The position numbers and the translations under genes are program-made. The notes under the pieces were generated by a model. That model saw only the letters and a program-made list of their open reading frames with translations. It ran no database searches and was not told where the DNA came from. Below are positions 10,862 to 22,392 of a stretch of 64,000 bases of DNA, in pieces. The DNA is from Yamagishiella unicocca (Eukaryota > Chlorophyta > Chlorophyceae > Chlamydomonadales > Volvocaceae). How positions within the stretch are numbered: the stretch's first letter is position 1; every line of letters starts with the position of its first letter. The DNA lies in contig BDSL01000017.1 in the NCBI GenBank assembly GCA_003116995.1, positions 372,001 through 436,000 on the forward strand, written 5' to 3'.

Positions 10862-13800
10862 TCACTTCGCCGCACCCACATCCGCAGACAGCGCCCGCAG
10901 CTGCCCCACCACCTTCCCGAACTCCGCCAGCAGCTGCCCGTGCTCCGACAGCAGCTCCTCGTACGCATCGGCGTCGTCATGGCGGCTGCTGTAGGCGAAG
11001 GTGGGGTTGACGAAGCCGCCCTGCGCACCGGTGCCGCCTCGCTCCAACGAAACGCGCGACGGCACCGGCGGCGGCATGGGTGGCAGCATCGGCGAGGGAA
11101 CCGGAGAGGTGTCGGAGCTCCCGCTGCCGCCCCCGTCGCCGATGACCTGATGCAGGAGCAGCATCGAAGGGCGGCGCCTCACGGCGTCCTCCTCGGCTGC
11201 GCCGGGCGCGGACGGCGTCGCGGCTGCGGCGGCGGCCTGTTGTTGGTCGGCGGCCGCCGCCGGGGCGCTGCCAACCGACAGGCGTGTTGTGGAGGCGATG
11301 TGTCGGGGGGAGCCGAGGGCCTGGTGGGGCTGCGGCGCTCGCGGGGGCTGCGGCGGCGGTGCGCCCAGGATGGGATGCACGGCGGCTGCGGTGCGCTGGC
11401 CGCGGCCCGGGGACCAGGAGCCGCTGCCAGAGGGCTTGTCGCCACCACCGCTACGCGGCGGCGAGTCCGGTCCCGCAACGGCAGGGTGGCCGTTGCGACC
11501 GGCGCCGCCATTGCTGATGCTGCTGGTGTAGCTGTTGTTGCCTTCGGCTGCCGGCGCGGGGATGGAGTGGGCGGCGGCTTGTGGGGGGCTGCCGGCGCCG
11601 CCACCGCTGGGGCGAGGGGAGAGAGTGCAGCGGGGGGTGCTGTGGAGCAGGGGAGGAGGGGCGGGTCGGGGAGGGGGCAGGGGGGAGGTGAGGGATCAAT
11701 GAGGTGAGGGACCGGGCATTGATGAAGGCAGGAGTGGAAGGCTGTTGATTTTGCAAGTGTGTTTCGTCCTACGACTACATTCACACGTGGGGGAAGGTTT
11801 CCTGTCGACTAGACCTGCAGGGTGACATAAGCTGGGTAATGTGCGAACAAGCTGGCCACCCGTGTCCTTGCCGCAAGCCCTTCGCTCCCCTGCCACAGCC
11901 TGAAAGTGTCATCCCTCACGGAGATGTCAGAAGGCAACGTGCTGAAAGCAAAGCGCTACCAGCGACACCTCAAAAAGACTGCGCCCGGGCGCGTCCCAAC
12001 AAGAAGCCCTCCGACAGTCATCGCGGAACAGCCCTTCCTCACTAACGAACAGCAAACAGCTCAACCCGCCGCACCGGAGCAGCGCCGCCTCCAGCCTCGG
12101 CTGCACGCCCTGCAGCCGCCGGTACAGGTCGGAAACGCTGGCCGCCAGGGCTGCCGCTGCAGCGGGCGTTGCCGCGACGTCGGTCGGGGGCGGCGCGTCG
12201 TGGTGGCCCTGCCGGCCGTCACCGGTGGAGCCGTTCGCAGGGGCCGCCGCCGGCGCAGGGGGCAGCGACCTCGCGCCGCCGCCGTCGCTGGTGGCAGCCG
12301 CCGCCGGCTCGACCGCTTGTCCGGACGCAGCGTGCAGCTTGCCGGCCTGTGAGCACCGGAGGCGAAAGGGGTGGCAAGACGGCGGTGGCAGCGGCGCTTA
12401 CTTCATGGGGATGCTGCCGCGGTTTCCTAGGGGATCCCAAGGGGATTATGCGGACGAAGGAATGCCGATGGATTCAGCACGTGTACCTGTGCTGCATGTT
12501 CTGGGACTGGGACGGGAGGGGGGGGGGTTGCAGCGAGCGATTACCGCGCACCCGCGGACCGGATGTGACCCAGTGCGCGCTTGCTCCTCTCACCCCTCCG
12601 CTCCGTCTGCTCGCCTCCCCCGTCTCTTCTGGACCTCTATCTTCACCGCCTTGGTTCGTCGGCCGTGGATTCGCGGATAATCCTTTACCCCCCCCGGACC
12701 AAGTAGTGCGTGCACCTCTTCCCCTCCGGATCCTAGTCAGCGCCGACACACGGGCTTTCCTCACAATCCCCGTCCGGAACAAACAGTGCGGCGCGGACGT
12801 GGGAACGCAGGACGAGGCGAGCCGGACTCGACGGGCGCTGCCGCAGCAACAATGCGACCAAGCGCGGCGCGCTGTGGGGGCAAAACGGCACGTGGGGAAA
12901 CAGCATGTACCTTGAACTGGGCCAACTGGGTCACCATGAGGGCGTTGACTTGTCGCAGCTTGCCCACATTCTCCTGAGGGGGGGGGGCGGAAGAGGTGCT
13001 GGTCTTGGGGTTGGGCGGGTTGTGTGTGTGGGGGGGGGGGTTCGAGGGAAACCCGTGGATGTCCGAAAAAAATCGTTTAAAACAGAAGTTTTGAGATGCA
13101 TGCGGGAGAACTGGGTTGGGGATACGAAAGCCGAAGGTCGTAATATGACCTTTGGCGGCTAAGCTATATCGGCTACGGCGAGACGAAAGGAAGCGAGGAC
13201 CCCGCGCGACGCACGTAAACTTTTCGCAGAACCGGTTTTGGGGGGGGGGCGGGGCGGGGCGGGGGGGCGGGGCGCGATCGTGGGGGGGGGGGCGGGGCGC
13301 GATCGTGCCCTCTGGAGAGCCCTGGCTTGCCGTGCACGCCACATGCTGCCTTGCGAGCGTCTGATCGGCCGACCACTTGCGGTTGCGCTCTGTTGCCGGA
13401 CAGCCCACCCGCTTCCCACACGTACCTCAGCCGCCGCCAGCTGCCCGCACTTCTCCTCCAGCCGCTTCTGGAGGTCGCAGCACTCCAACGCCTTTGTGTG
13501 GACGCGCGACAGCAGGTCGTCGCACTGCGCGGCCAGCGTTGGGAAACACGGGTGCATCATGATCACCGGTTTTCAAAGAAAGGGAACCCATCTCCACCCG
13601 ATCCCGTGGCTCCTCGTCTTCCCCTCGCCGTGCCCAGCCCGCCCCCACCTGACACCCCCACCTGGCGCCCCCACCTGACACCCCTAGCCCGCCCCCACCT
13701 GACACCCCCACCTGGCGCCCCCACCTGACACCCCCAGCCCGCCCCCACCTGACACCCCCACCTGGCGCCCCCACCTGACACCCCCAGCCCGCCCCCACCT

Positions 13801-16800
13801 GACGCCGGCGGTGCTCCAGCTGCGCGGCCATACGGGACATGACCTCCGGCGACGCGCCGGTGGAGCTGGGCGATACCGACGATACCGACGACGCCGACGC
13901 AGTGGGAGAAGGTGCCCCGACTGACGACCCCGCCTCCCCTCCTGGAGCGGACGCATCACCCGAATCAGTTCGGGGCTCGCTGGGCGCCTCCTGGCACAGC
14001 TGCTGCTGCGCCCGGGTCGCTAGCTGCCGCAGCTCCTGCACCTGCGCCGCCATCGCATCCCGCTCGGCCTGGGCCTCCTCCAGGGCGGTGCGCAGCCGCG
14101 CTGCCGCCGCCTCCCGCCCCGCCTCCGTCTCCCTCTCAGCCTGCGCCTCCTCCAGGCCGGTCTGCAGCCGGGTCGCGTTCGCCTCCTCCAGCACAGCGTG
14201 CAACCGTGTGGCCTCGGTCTCCCGCTCCGTGTTCGCCTCCTCGAGTGCGGCGCGAAGCCGGGCCAGCTCCGCCTCTACTGTGCGCTGCTCGGCCTGGGCC
14301 TCCTCCAAGACAGCGCGAAGCCGGGCCAGCTCCGCCTCTACTGTACGCTGCTCGGCCTGGGCCTCCTCCAAGGCAGCGCGCAGCTGTGTCACCTCCGCCT
14401 CCCGCTCCTTGCGCTCCACCTCCAGGGTGATGGACAGCTGCGCCGCATCCGCCTGGTACGAGTCCCTCACCTTGCCGACCCGGCTCAGGACGCTGTTGGT
14501 GCGGTCTGCGTCTTGCTGCGTTCGTGCGTGATAGGGATTGAGAGGACGAGCATGTGTGGCGAGGACGGGGTTCAATGGAGGGCGGGAATAGGGCCGGTCT
14601 CGGTTCGAAGGCATACAGACGCCACATTAGAGGGCCGGTCTCGGTGAGGTCGCAACCCTCATCGTGGATTCGAAGGCATACAGACGCCACAAGGGCTTTC
14701 CCATCGGCGTCATCCTGAGCGCGGACTATGGATCCACGGTATGCGTGGCTCTACTGTGATGTACTGGTGTCCGTCAGCATTGCGTCGGTCCCGACGACCA
14801 ACACCCTGGTGACATACCTGCAGCCCAGCAATGTTGTCGAGCGTCTCGTCCAGGTGAGCGGCCAGCTGCGACAGTCACAGAGTCGGTGCAAGCGGCAGGG
14901 CAGCAGTCAGTGAGCGGTGCGTCAGTGAGCGGTGCGTCAGTGAGCGGGGCGCAATTCTGGTCAGCAACAAAGGGAAGAGCCGACCACGGGGCTGCTCCGT
15001 GGTGGCAGCCCGTCCAGGAGGGTACCACTACCCCACAACTAACCCACCCGTTGGCAGTCAACCTCGAGCTCGTCGCCGCGCAGCTGCTGCTCGGCAGCCT
15101 GGGTCTGAGCGGCGGCCAGCTGCGCCTCCAGCTCGGCGGCCCGTGCCGCTGACTGCTCCGCCAGCTCAGCTCCCTGCTTGACACTGGCGGCCAGGCGCGC
15201 CTCAAGGTCTTGCATCTGCGGTCGCGTTTCAGTGGTACGTGTCAGTCCATCCTCCCTTTCTGCCAGCCAACATACACACAGAAGAGCAGGCGCCTTGCTT
15301 AACGTTGGACGGAGGCACTGCAGCCCAATTGTACCGCAGTCAGCCACCGTTCAACGTGCCACGCAACAAACCCCAAGAGGAGGATGCATGCGCACACCCT
15401 CACCTTTGCAGCGGCCTCCGCATGCGCCGCCTGCAACTCCGCATGCACAGCCCCGAGCTCAGCCTGCTGCGCTTCCAGCTCCGAGTGCGCAACCTGCAAC
15501 GCGGAGTGGACCGCCTGCAGCTCCAAGAACACCGCCCGGAGGTCCTCGTTCTGCGCCTGCACCTCCGACGCGCTGGCCTGAAGGTCCTCGTTCCGCGCCT
15601 GCAGCTCCGACGCGCTGGCCTGCAGCTCCTCGTTCTGCGCCTGCAGCTCCGACATGCTCGTCTGCAGCTCGGCCTGCTGCGCCTGCACCACATCGTGCTC
15701 TGCGCTCAGCGCCTCGTAGTTCTGCAGCAGCTCGCCGTTCTCCACCACCATCTCCTCATTGCGGCTCACCAGCTCCTCGCTGGCCGCCGTAACTCGCAGC
15801 AGCTCGCGTTCCGCCTACATGGTTTGCACCGATTAGTCCAAACGCCGTGGCTCATGGGTATGCATGGCGCGAACCGTCTCAGGACAGCTTGCAGAGCAGC
15901 TGACGACCCAGCAAGCAGCGAGGGAGGGTTTAGGGGTTTAGGGATACGAGTTGGTTCTACGATGAAGACCGGATTCCGTTCCTACAGCGATAGCAGGCAG
16001 GGGTAAGGAATCTGCCCGCCTAGGTGTCGACGTCGAGGGGCAACGAGGGGCAACGTCGAGGCGCTGAATGCATGTGCAGTACGCGGATTTGCGCATTACA
16101 TGGGTGGTGTGCTGTTGAGGAAGGCGAAAGGCCGTCCGCTGAGGTCGCGAAGGCCAAGGGCCGCATGGCTACATAACTCCCTTCGAAGCATACTAACAGC
16201 AGACAGCGTAACAATATCAGCAAACCTGCAGGCGGTGAACAACATGAGCTATTCCACGCTTTTGCACACACATGGGACCAGTATATTTCCATCCACGCTT
16301 TTGCACACACACACGGTACCAGTATATTTCCATCTAACACAGAACGCACACAGGACGCACACAGGACGCACACGCTGAACTTCTCCTCTGAACACAGGCA
16401 TGTCAATTCGTTGCAGCGTGAGGGACGACGGTCGGTTCAAACGGTCTATATGTACGGCATCTTCGCGATTTACGAGAACGTCGAGTATGCCAGGGAGCGC
16501 GAAAACAGTTCTGTGTTGCACTTGAACGGGTACGTGGACTGCCATGTTTCTGCCATTTTACTCGTGCTTTGGAACGACGTTCTGGAGAGGAGAGGAGTCG
16601 GCGCCGACCGCCTCCGACCACCCGACAGCCGACCTCCAGCAAACAGACGTGCATGAGCCGGATGGTTGCGCAGCCGAGGTGGACAGCTGTGAGATCGCTG
16701 CACCATCCTGGCCGTGCGTGACAGCCGGTCCGAGGTGCAGCAGCGGCAAATCGTAGGGTGGCGAGGCACGAGGCGACAGTGCGTCGGTAGCTGCCGCGTG

Positions 16801-19800
16801 CGCTGGTGGCACCTCGAGCGCTGGCGGCACCTGGTCGCCGCCGTGTTGCCGGCGATGATGTGACAGCGGGTGCTGACAAAACTCCTCCAAAGTCATTCCA
16901 CACACGGCCGCAGCTGCATCGGTTGGCAGAGCGGCGGCACCACCGGCCGCCCACAAAGCTTCCGTCATGCGCAGCGCCGCCAGCGCGCGGGCAGACATCA
17001 CACGGGGAGACGACGAAGAGGAGCGGAGCGCGCGCAAGTCCAGTGGGGTGCGTAACGCAAGGTTTGGGGATGTGGAGTGGCGCCAAGAGGTCGCCTGGAG
17101 AGGCGGCAACGGGACCTGCAGCACCACCGGTGCGGTTCGTAGACGCGGCCTGTGGACACTCGGTCGCACCAGCGTCGAGCGGGGGCACCTGGCACCACGA
17201 GGACGGCTCGAGGCGACCGCGTGTACCGACCGCGTCCTGGCGTTTATTCTCTGGACTGGTAGCGCCTGCCAGTCTTGACAAGACGAATGCAAGTGCTCTT
17301 TCTATTGGTGCTGACTAAGCTTCGTGCTGACTCACCTCTTCCAGCTCTGCATCCTTGGCCGAGACCTCGCGGGCGTGCATGTCGCTGTTCTTCTGGAAGA
17401 AGCAACATCGGGCAACGTGGAAGGGCGGCAGGGGCGGAGGGCGATGCGGGTCAACCGCATGGAAATGTTACGTGAAAGGACGCGCGTTCAGGATGAAAGG
17501 ACGTGGGGATACGAGTCATCGTTCCATGTGCCATGGTACAATGCATGGCGTTAGGAGGGTGTCCCCACATCTCGAACGGCATGGCGTACGGCATCTCGTG
17601 AACCCCCCTGCGACGCGAACATAGCCACCGACCAACTGCCCCGGCGGCCAAGCCCTGGGCACCCGGCATCAAGAGTTGGTCCGCATATCGGCGGACCCTG
17701 CATGATACGTCATGTCGGCTTGCCTTGCGCTGAACACGTTCGAAACGACGTTCCTTACCTTTTGCTCCTCCCGAACACAAGAAACCATGCCTGCCCGTTC
17801 CTTACCTTTAGCTCCTGGCGCAGCTCCGCGAGCTTCTCGTTCGCGAGGTTGAGGCAGCCCGCCAGCTCGTCCCGCCGGGCCTTCAGCTTCCCGCACTCCT
17901 CTGCCAGCTCGTCCCGCTCCGTAACCCGTTCTGCCAGCTGCGCCTCAAAGGTCCGGCGCTGCTCTGCCAGCTCGTCCCGCGCCGCCGTCATCTCTGCCAA
18001 CTGCGCATCGAGGGCCCCGAAGCGCGCAGCCTGCTCGTCCCTCACCGCCGTCAGCTCCGCCAGCTGCGCCTCGAAGGCCGTGATGCACACAACCTGCTCG
18101 TCCCGTACGGCCGCCAGCTCATCCCTCGCCGTTGTCACCTCCGCCAGCTGTGCCTCGAAGGCCGTAATGCGCACAGCCTGCTCGTCCCGTACTGTTAATG
18201 CCAGCTCGTCCCTCGCCGCCGTCATCTTTGCCAGTTGTGCCTCAAGGGCCTCGGACCGCTCAGCCTGCTCCTCCCTCGCCGCCGTGACCTCGTCCCTCGC
18301 CGCCGTGAGCTCAGTCAGCTGTGCTTCGAGGGCCAAGACGCGCACGGCCTGCTCCTCCCCTACCCTTGCGAGCTCGTCCCTCGCCGCCGTCATCTCCGCC
18401 AGCTGAGCCTCGAGCATGCTGTACTGCTCTGCCAGCTGGCTTCGGCCTTCCGCCAGCTCCCTATGCGCCAAAGCCAGCTCATCAAAGCTCAGCTGCAGGT
18501 CCCTCCGATGACTAACGAGCGTGTCGCGTTCGGCCTCAAGAGTGCTTCGCTCGGCCAAGAGATCATGTACCCTGTGGATAAGGAAGGGGGTTGCATTACC
18601 GGCGAAATCCTTGAGCATTGGCAGGACAATCGTGGCTATGCCGCCCAGGGCGATCCTTCAGGAATTGTACAGCGACTACAGTAATCTATGTCGACGGCGG
18701 AGAATGCCCCGCGCACCAGTTTCTCACCTCTGCGCCTCGGCCACTTGGTTATCCTGCGCCTCTTGAAGCATGCGGCGAAGCTCCGCCGCCTCCGCCGACA
18801 GGTACAGACGCTCCTCCTCCGCCTGCTCCGCACGTTCTGCGTCCGCTGCGGCCAATGCCTGCAGACAGTTGTGCACGAGGGAAATAATATCTGTGCGTTG
18901 ATGAGAGCCCAGGCTACGTCAAAGGTCGTGAGGGGCACGCCGGTGTGGTGATGACCGGCAAAGAGCAAAACCTGTATACTCCAACGCCAGTGATGCATTC
19001 GATGTTCAGCAAAAACTGCTTTCCAGCGTTAGGCGCAGGCGAGGCAGCCAAAACCGGCATGGACAAGCGTCGAACGTTGCCACCACAAGGACACACACAC
19101 CTCCAGGCTCCGACGCAGCGCGTCCAGGTCCTTGCGGTAAGCCGCATCCCGAGAGGCCCCTGCCTCCGTCGACTCCAAACCAGCCTGCGATGTCCGCGCG
19201 TTCGTGGAGCTCAGCTCGCCACCGGCGGCGTCGGCGGCAGTAGCGGCTGCCGCCGCTGCCGCGACCAGGACGAAGGCCTCCAGGTCGAAGTGCTGGCGGC
19301 TTGTGCGCCGCGATTGGGGGTTGCTGCGCGTTGCGCGGCGGCTGGCGCAGGCGCTGACATGCCGCGACGCGGCTGCAGCGATGCTGCTCACTTCGCGGGC
19401 GTATATGTCGAAGTCCTGCACATGCCATACATACCATACATGCCATACATACCATACACGTAAGGTGGCAGCAGCTGAAGGACCCCCAAACCAAATCGCA
19501 GTTACGCTGTGTAGGTCCAAGAAATACCTAATCCTAAATAAGTAAATACTGTGAAATGCGTGGGGGACGTTGATGGAAGAGCCACCAAGCAGCGCACGGC
19601 TGCAATGGGCTGCACATGCACAACAGCTTGCCATCGAACAGAGTCCCAGGCGGTGACAGCAACGCGAGCTGCAAGGCAGGCAACCATCACCGACTTACTA
19701 TCCTTGACGGACACACAGACACGCGCCCACCTGCTGGCAGCGCTCCTTCGCAACCCGCAGGTCCGCCACTTCAGCCTCCGCCTCCGCGCTGGTGCTCTGA

Positions 19801-21500
19801 AGCAGCACCAGCTGGGCCGCCAGCGAGGCCAGACCCTCCACTTGGGCGTCAATATCAGCCTGCACAAATTAGAGCGCCGCGCGGCAAGGAAGATCGCACG
19901 CCATGTCGTCTTGGGAGGCAGCTAACCAGGGTGGCAACCGTGCGCATGCAGGGGCGTCCTGGCAGCATTGCAGTGTTCACGGTTCCATCGATCCCCGCAG
20001 CGGTGCGTCCGAAGACTGCAGTGCCGTGACAAGTGCACGACGGCACGAGAGATGAAGAGCAAATGTAGACGCCAAAGCTTCCGCTGCGCTTCAGCGAGTC
20101 CTTGTAACTAGGTGTACGCGAGTCCCTGAGGTGGCGCCCAGCCGCCCAGCCGTCCGGCCGCTTCGGTGCAATGCGCGTGGACGACTTTGCCATGTGACAT
20201 GCCGCTACGCCGCTGTGACGCTGCAACGTAGAAGAAGAAGTTGTTGTGGGAATAATGACCCTGACCCATCTCGCGTTTGTTCCCACGCTCGCCGTGCCCA
20301 CCTGCGAGGTACGCCGCCAGGGCGTCCGCTGCTCTGCCGCCTCCACCGCTGCCGGTGCGCAGATGAATGCGGCGCACGGTCCGTCTTCCGCAGGCGCTTC
20401 AGGCAGCGTGGGACCCTCGGAGTCCGCCATGAATGGCGCGTTCTCCGCACGCGCCCCCGCGTATGCACCTGACCGCTCGCGCCGATCTGGGTCCTGGTCC
20501 CGCTGCGGCGTGCACTCGATGCTGCTGCCGCCGCTGCCCCCGCCGGCTGCTCCGTATCCAGCTGCGCCAGCGCCGCCGACCTGCCACTCACCCTTGGATA
20601 CGCGGTGCAGCGGCGGCTTGGTCATGGCGGACGCAGCGGCGGCGCGGATGGCTTGCTGGGCTGCGCAGGTGACAGCCATCAACTGCGATGGTGGCGAGGC
20701 GAACGAAACGTAAGCAGGGACCAAACGGAGTAGTTGAGACGCAGCCGTCACGTTCTACGAACCCAGCAGAAGGACAGCGCCAACCCGAAACAGGACAAAA
20801 GCTACAGTGATGCACCTAGTCGTACGCTGCAAGCCTGGCACCCGTCGGATGCCCAACATCCATGCCAAGAACAGCCCAGCCCGGCCCGTTCCAACATCCA
20901 TGCCAAGCACAACCCAGCCCGGCCCGTTCCAAAACTGACCTGCGTGTCCAGCTCCGCCAGCTGTGTCGTCAACACGCCCGTCTCAGCCCGCGCTGCAGCC
21001 AGGCTATCCTCCGCCTGGTACGCGCGCTGGGACAACTCGCTGCAATGCCCTACCAGAAGTTCAACCTGCAATGCCGATTTTTTTGCGTGAAATGTCTATT
21101 TTCCTTCTGATGTGCGGGTATGACCAAGAAAACGTCTTCAGCAGGGAACGTCCCCATGGCAAGGGTTTCTTGCGCAGGACCAGAGGGACCAGGACGCTAA
21201 AACAATGCCCGACCGACAAGCTTACACTGGCCCGAATGACACGCTAGCAACCGATATGCGAAAGCGCGCTTGGCGCGGCCCCCGAACGGCACAGGAGCAA
21301 CGCCCGGCCCCCTCGTTCACCGCTAGCACTGGTACAGGCGATGGGAAGGCGACTCGCTGCGGTATGCGATCTACCTGCTGGAGGAAGGTGTCGAGTTGCC
21401 GCTCCGGGCCGGTTGCATCCGTGCGCGAAGGAGAGGACTGCGCCGAGCCTGTGGGGTTGACGCGCCGAGGTAAGCAACAGTCCTTCGCACAGGGGGCCAT
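10862..21500 (-). CDS. Large coiled-coil protein gene B, about 1,500 residues
   Basis: I do not recognise the family. Sixteen exons join in phase: about 21500-21375, 21067-20941, 20679-20302, 19859-19731, 19415-19101, 18861-18727, 18571-17808, 17392-17336, 15815-15407, 15214-15054, 14864-14817, 14518-13801, 13524-13426, 12977-12915, 12352-12079 and 11637-10862. Most exons encode heptad-rich, Glu/Gln/Ala/Leu/Arg sequence. The 18.5 kb exon repeats 'LEAQLAEMTAARDELA'-type units, the 15.8 kb exon repeats 'SELQAQNEELQAS', and the 14.5 kb exon repeats 'LRAALEEAQAEQRTVEAELA'. These are long rods with internally duplicated segments. The last two exons form an Ala/Gly/Pro/Ser-rich tail with a final helical stretch 'YEELLSEHGQLLAEFGKVVG'. 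The rod plus disordered tail fits a cytoskeletal, centrosomal or tethering protein, but that is inference. The start at 21500 is chosen because its 42-codon exon ends in phase with the first coil exon. No membrane segment is evident. Confidence 0.6.
12640..12695 (+). repeat. Dispersed repeat family C, copy 1
   Basis: Contains TATCTTCACCGCC, TTGGTTCGTCGGCCG and TGGATTCGCGGAT followed by TTTACCCCCCCC. The same order of blocks recurs at 48297 (inverted) and 52583. This copy lies in an intron of coiled-coil gene B. Confidence 0.65.
13039..13110 (+). repeat. Dispersed repeat family A, long copy
   Basis: The fullest plus-strand copy. TTCGAGGGAAACCCGTGG, ATGTCCGAAAAAAATCG, TTTAAAACAGAAGTTTTGAG and ATGCATGCGGGAGAA follow one another. 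It lies in an intron of coiled-coil gene B, which is transcribed from the opposite strand. Confidence 0.65.
13637..13803 (-). repeat. 50-bp minisatellite abutting an exon, with splice-like junctions
   Basis: Units start at 13637, 13687, 13737 and 13787. Read on the gene's (minus) strand each unit contains several CAG/GTGGGGG junctions, which look like an acceptor and a donor at once. The first junction is the actual donor of the 718-base coiled-coil exon ending at 13801. The array may give variable donor choice. Confidence 0.85.
14906..14950 (+). repeat. 15-bp tandem repeat, three copies
   Basis: GTCAGTGAGCGGTGC is repeated three times, the third with one change, in an intron of coiled-coil gene B. 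In plus-strand reading it encodes a repeated five-residue unit, but nothing suggests translation. Confidence 0.9.
15900..17330 (-). other. Long intron of coiled-coil gene B with an uninterrupted ORF
   Basis: Between the exons at 17392-17336 and 15815-15407 lies the longest intron of gene B. A 244-codon minus-strand open frame runs from 17292 to 16558. Its central part (around 17000-16850) has exon-like codons, but its ends are low in coding character and it shows no coiled-coil pattern. The flanking exons already join in phase without it. A two-copy repeat of about 41 bases built on CACGCTTTTGCACACACA and CAGTATATTTCCATC lies at 16255-16335. Confidence 0.3.
20854..20929 (+). repeat. 38-bp direct repeat, two copies
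   Basis: Two adjacent units beginning CAACATCCATGCCAAG and ending CCCGGCCCGTTC differ at only two positions. They lie just inside the intron downstream of the gene B exon at 21067-20941. Confidence 0.9.
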
Positions 21501-22059
21501 GCGTTCCGCTGTGGTCACAAACATAAATCCGGCTACCACACGCCCACCCGCCGCTCCCTCCAAACAACCCAAATGCCTAAATTCACCCCTCAATTTGTAC
21601 GCTCGGGCGTCGTGTATATCCTGTACACGCTGCACGAGTTACTCAATCCCCACAGTTAACGTACCGGTCTCTCCCAGCATCCCAATTTCGCGTCGGGACG
21701 CGTCACCGGTGCCGGTCCCAGTGATCATGGAGTCCAGGAAGCCCTGCGCTCGAACCGTGGGATTCATAGAAAGGGAGCACCGGCGAACACCAAAAATGGG
21801 CAAATGTTTGCCAAGAAGGGCAGATGGGGGGAGCATACGGTTGAGCAGACTGGCCATGCATATGATCAAATTGCGAGAGTACAACTAGTAGCCTGTACCG
21901 CGCTGCTGGCCTCAGGCATCGGCGGGGTCTCGTATGAATGCAGGCTTCGGCTTGAATCCGGGCCATGATGCACGCAATACCAGGGGACGTGGATGGATGC
22001 GGACGGAGTGGTGTGTGCATTAGCGAAGGAAAACTGTGGAAGGTCAGGCAGTGACAAGG

Positions 22060-22064
22060 TTACA
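22060..22064 (-). terminator. Candidate TGTAA polyadenylation signal of coiled-coil gene A
   Basis: The pentamer TGTAA, the usual poly(A) signal in Chlamydomonas-type algae, occurs on the minus strand about 330 bases past the stop codon of gene A. It supports a gene end here rather than read-through into the next coiled-coil exons. Confidence 0.4.
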
Positions 22065-22392
22065 CCGGTCACAGGAGCGCGAGTTTGGCCATCAAGTCCG
22101 GGCCACAAATGTTTGAAGCCGCGATTGCTCCGAGACGCGTCCCATCATGCAGGCTTCGATGATGACGGGAACGCCAACATACTCCGGCGTAGCGCACGCA
22201 ATCCTTCAACCACCAACAAATTGAGCTGGGTAGCTCGGCAACGGCACCGCGGCACGCATTGCGCGCGACAACCTGTCAACTTCAATTCTCATCGGCGAGC
22301 GCCTGTGCTCAACTGTCGCGTTTGCTTTATTACTAATATAATTTTGTGCGTGCCATTGGTACTTCAGTACCTGCATGCATTCAATACGGCAT

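Noticed and set aside
10853..11707. Long plus-strand open frame rich in Gly/Arg/Ala
   Set aside because: It is the antisense of the last exon of coiled-coil gene B. High GC keeps it open, and it lacks splice logic or recognisable sequence.
16558..17292. 244-codon minus-strand frame as an extra exon or gene
   Set aside because: Flanking coiled-coil exons join in phase without it, it has no heptad pattern or start context, and its ends look non-coding. Kept only as a note on the long intron.
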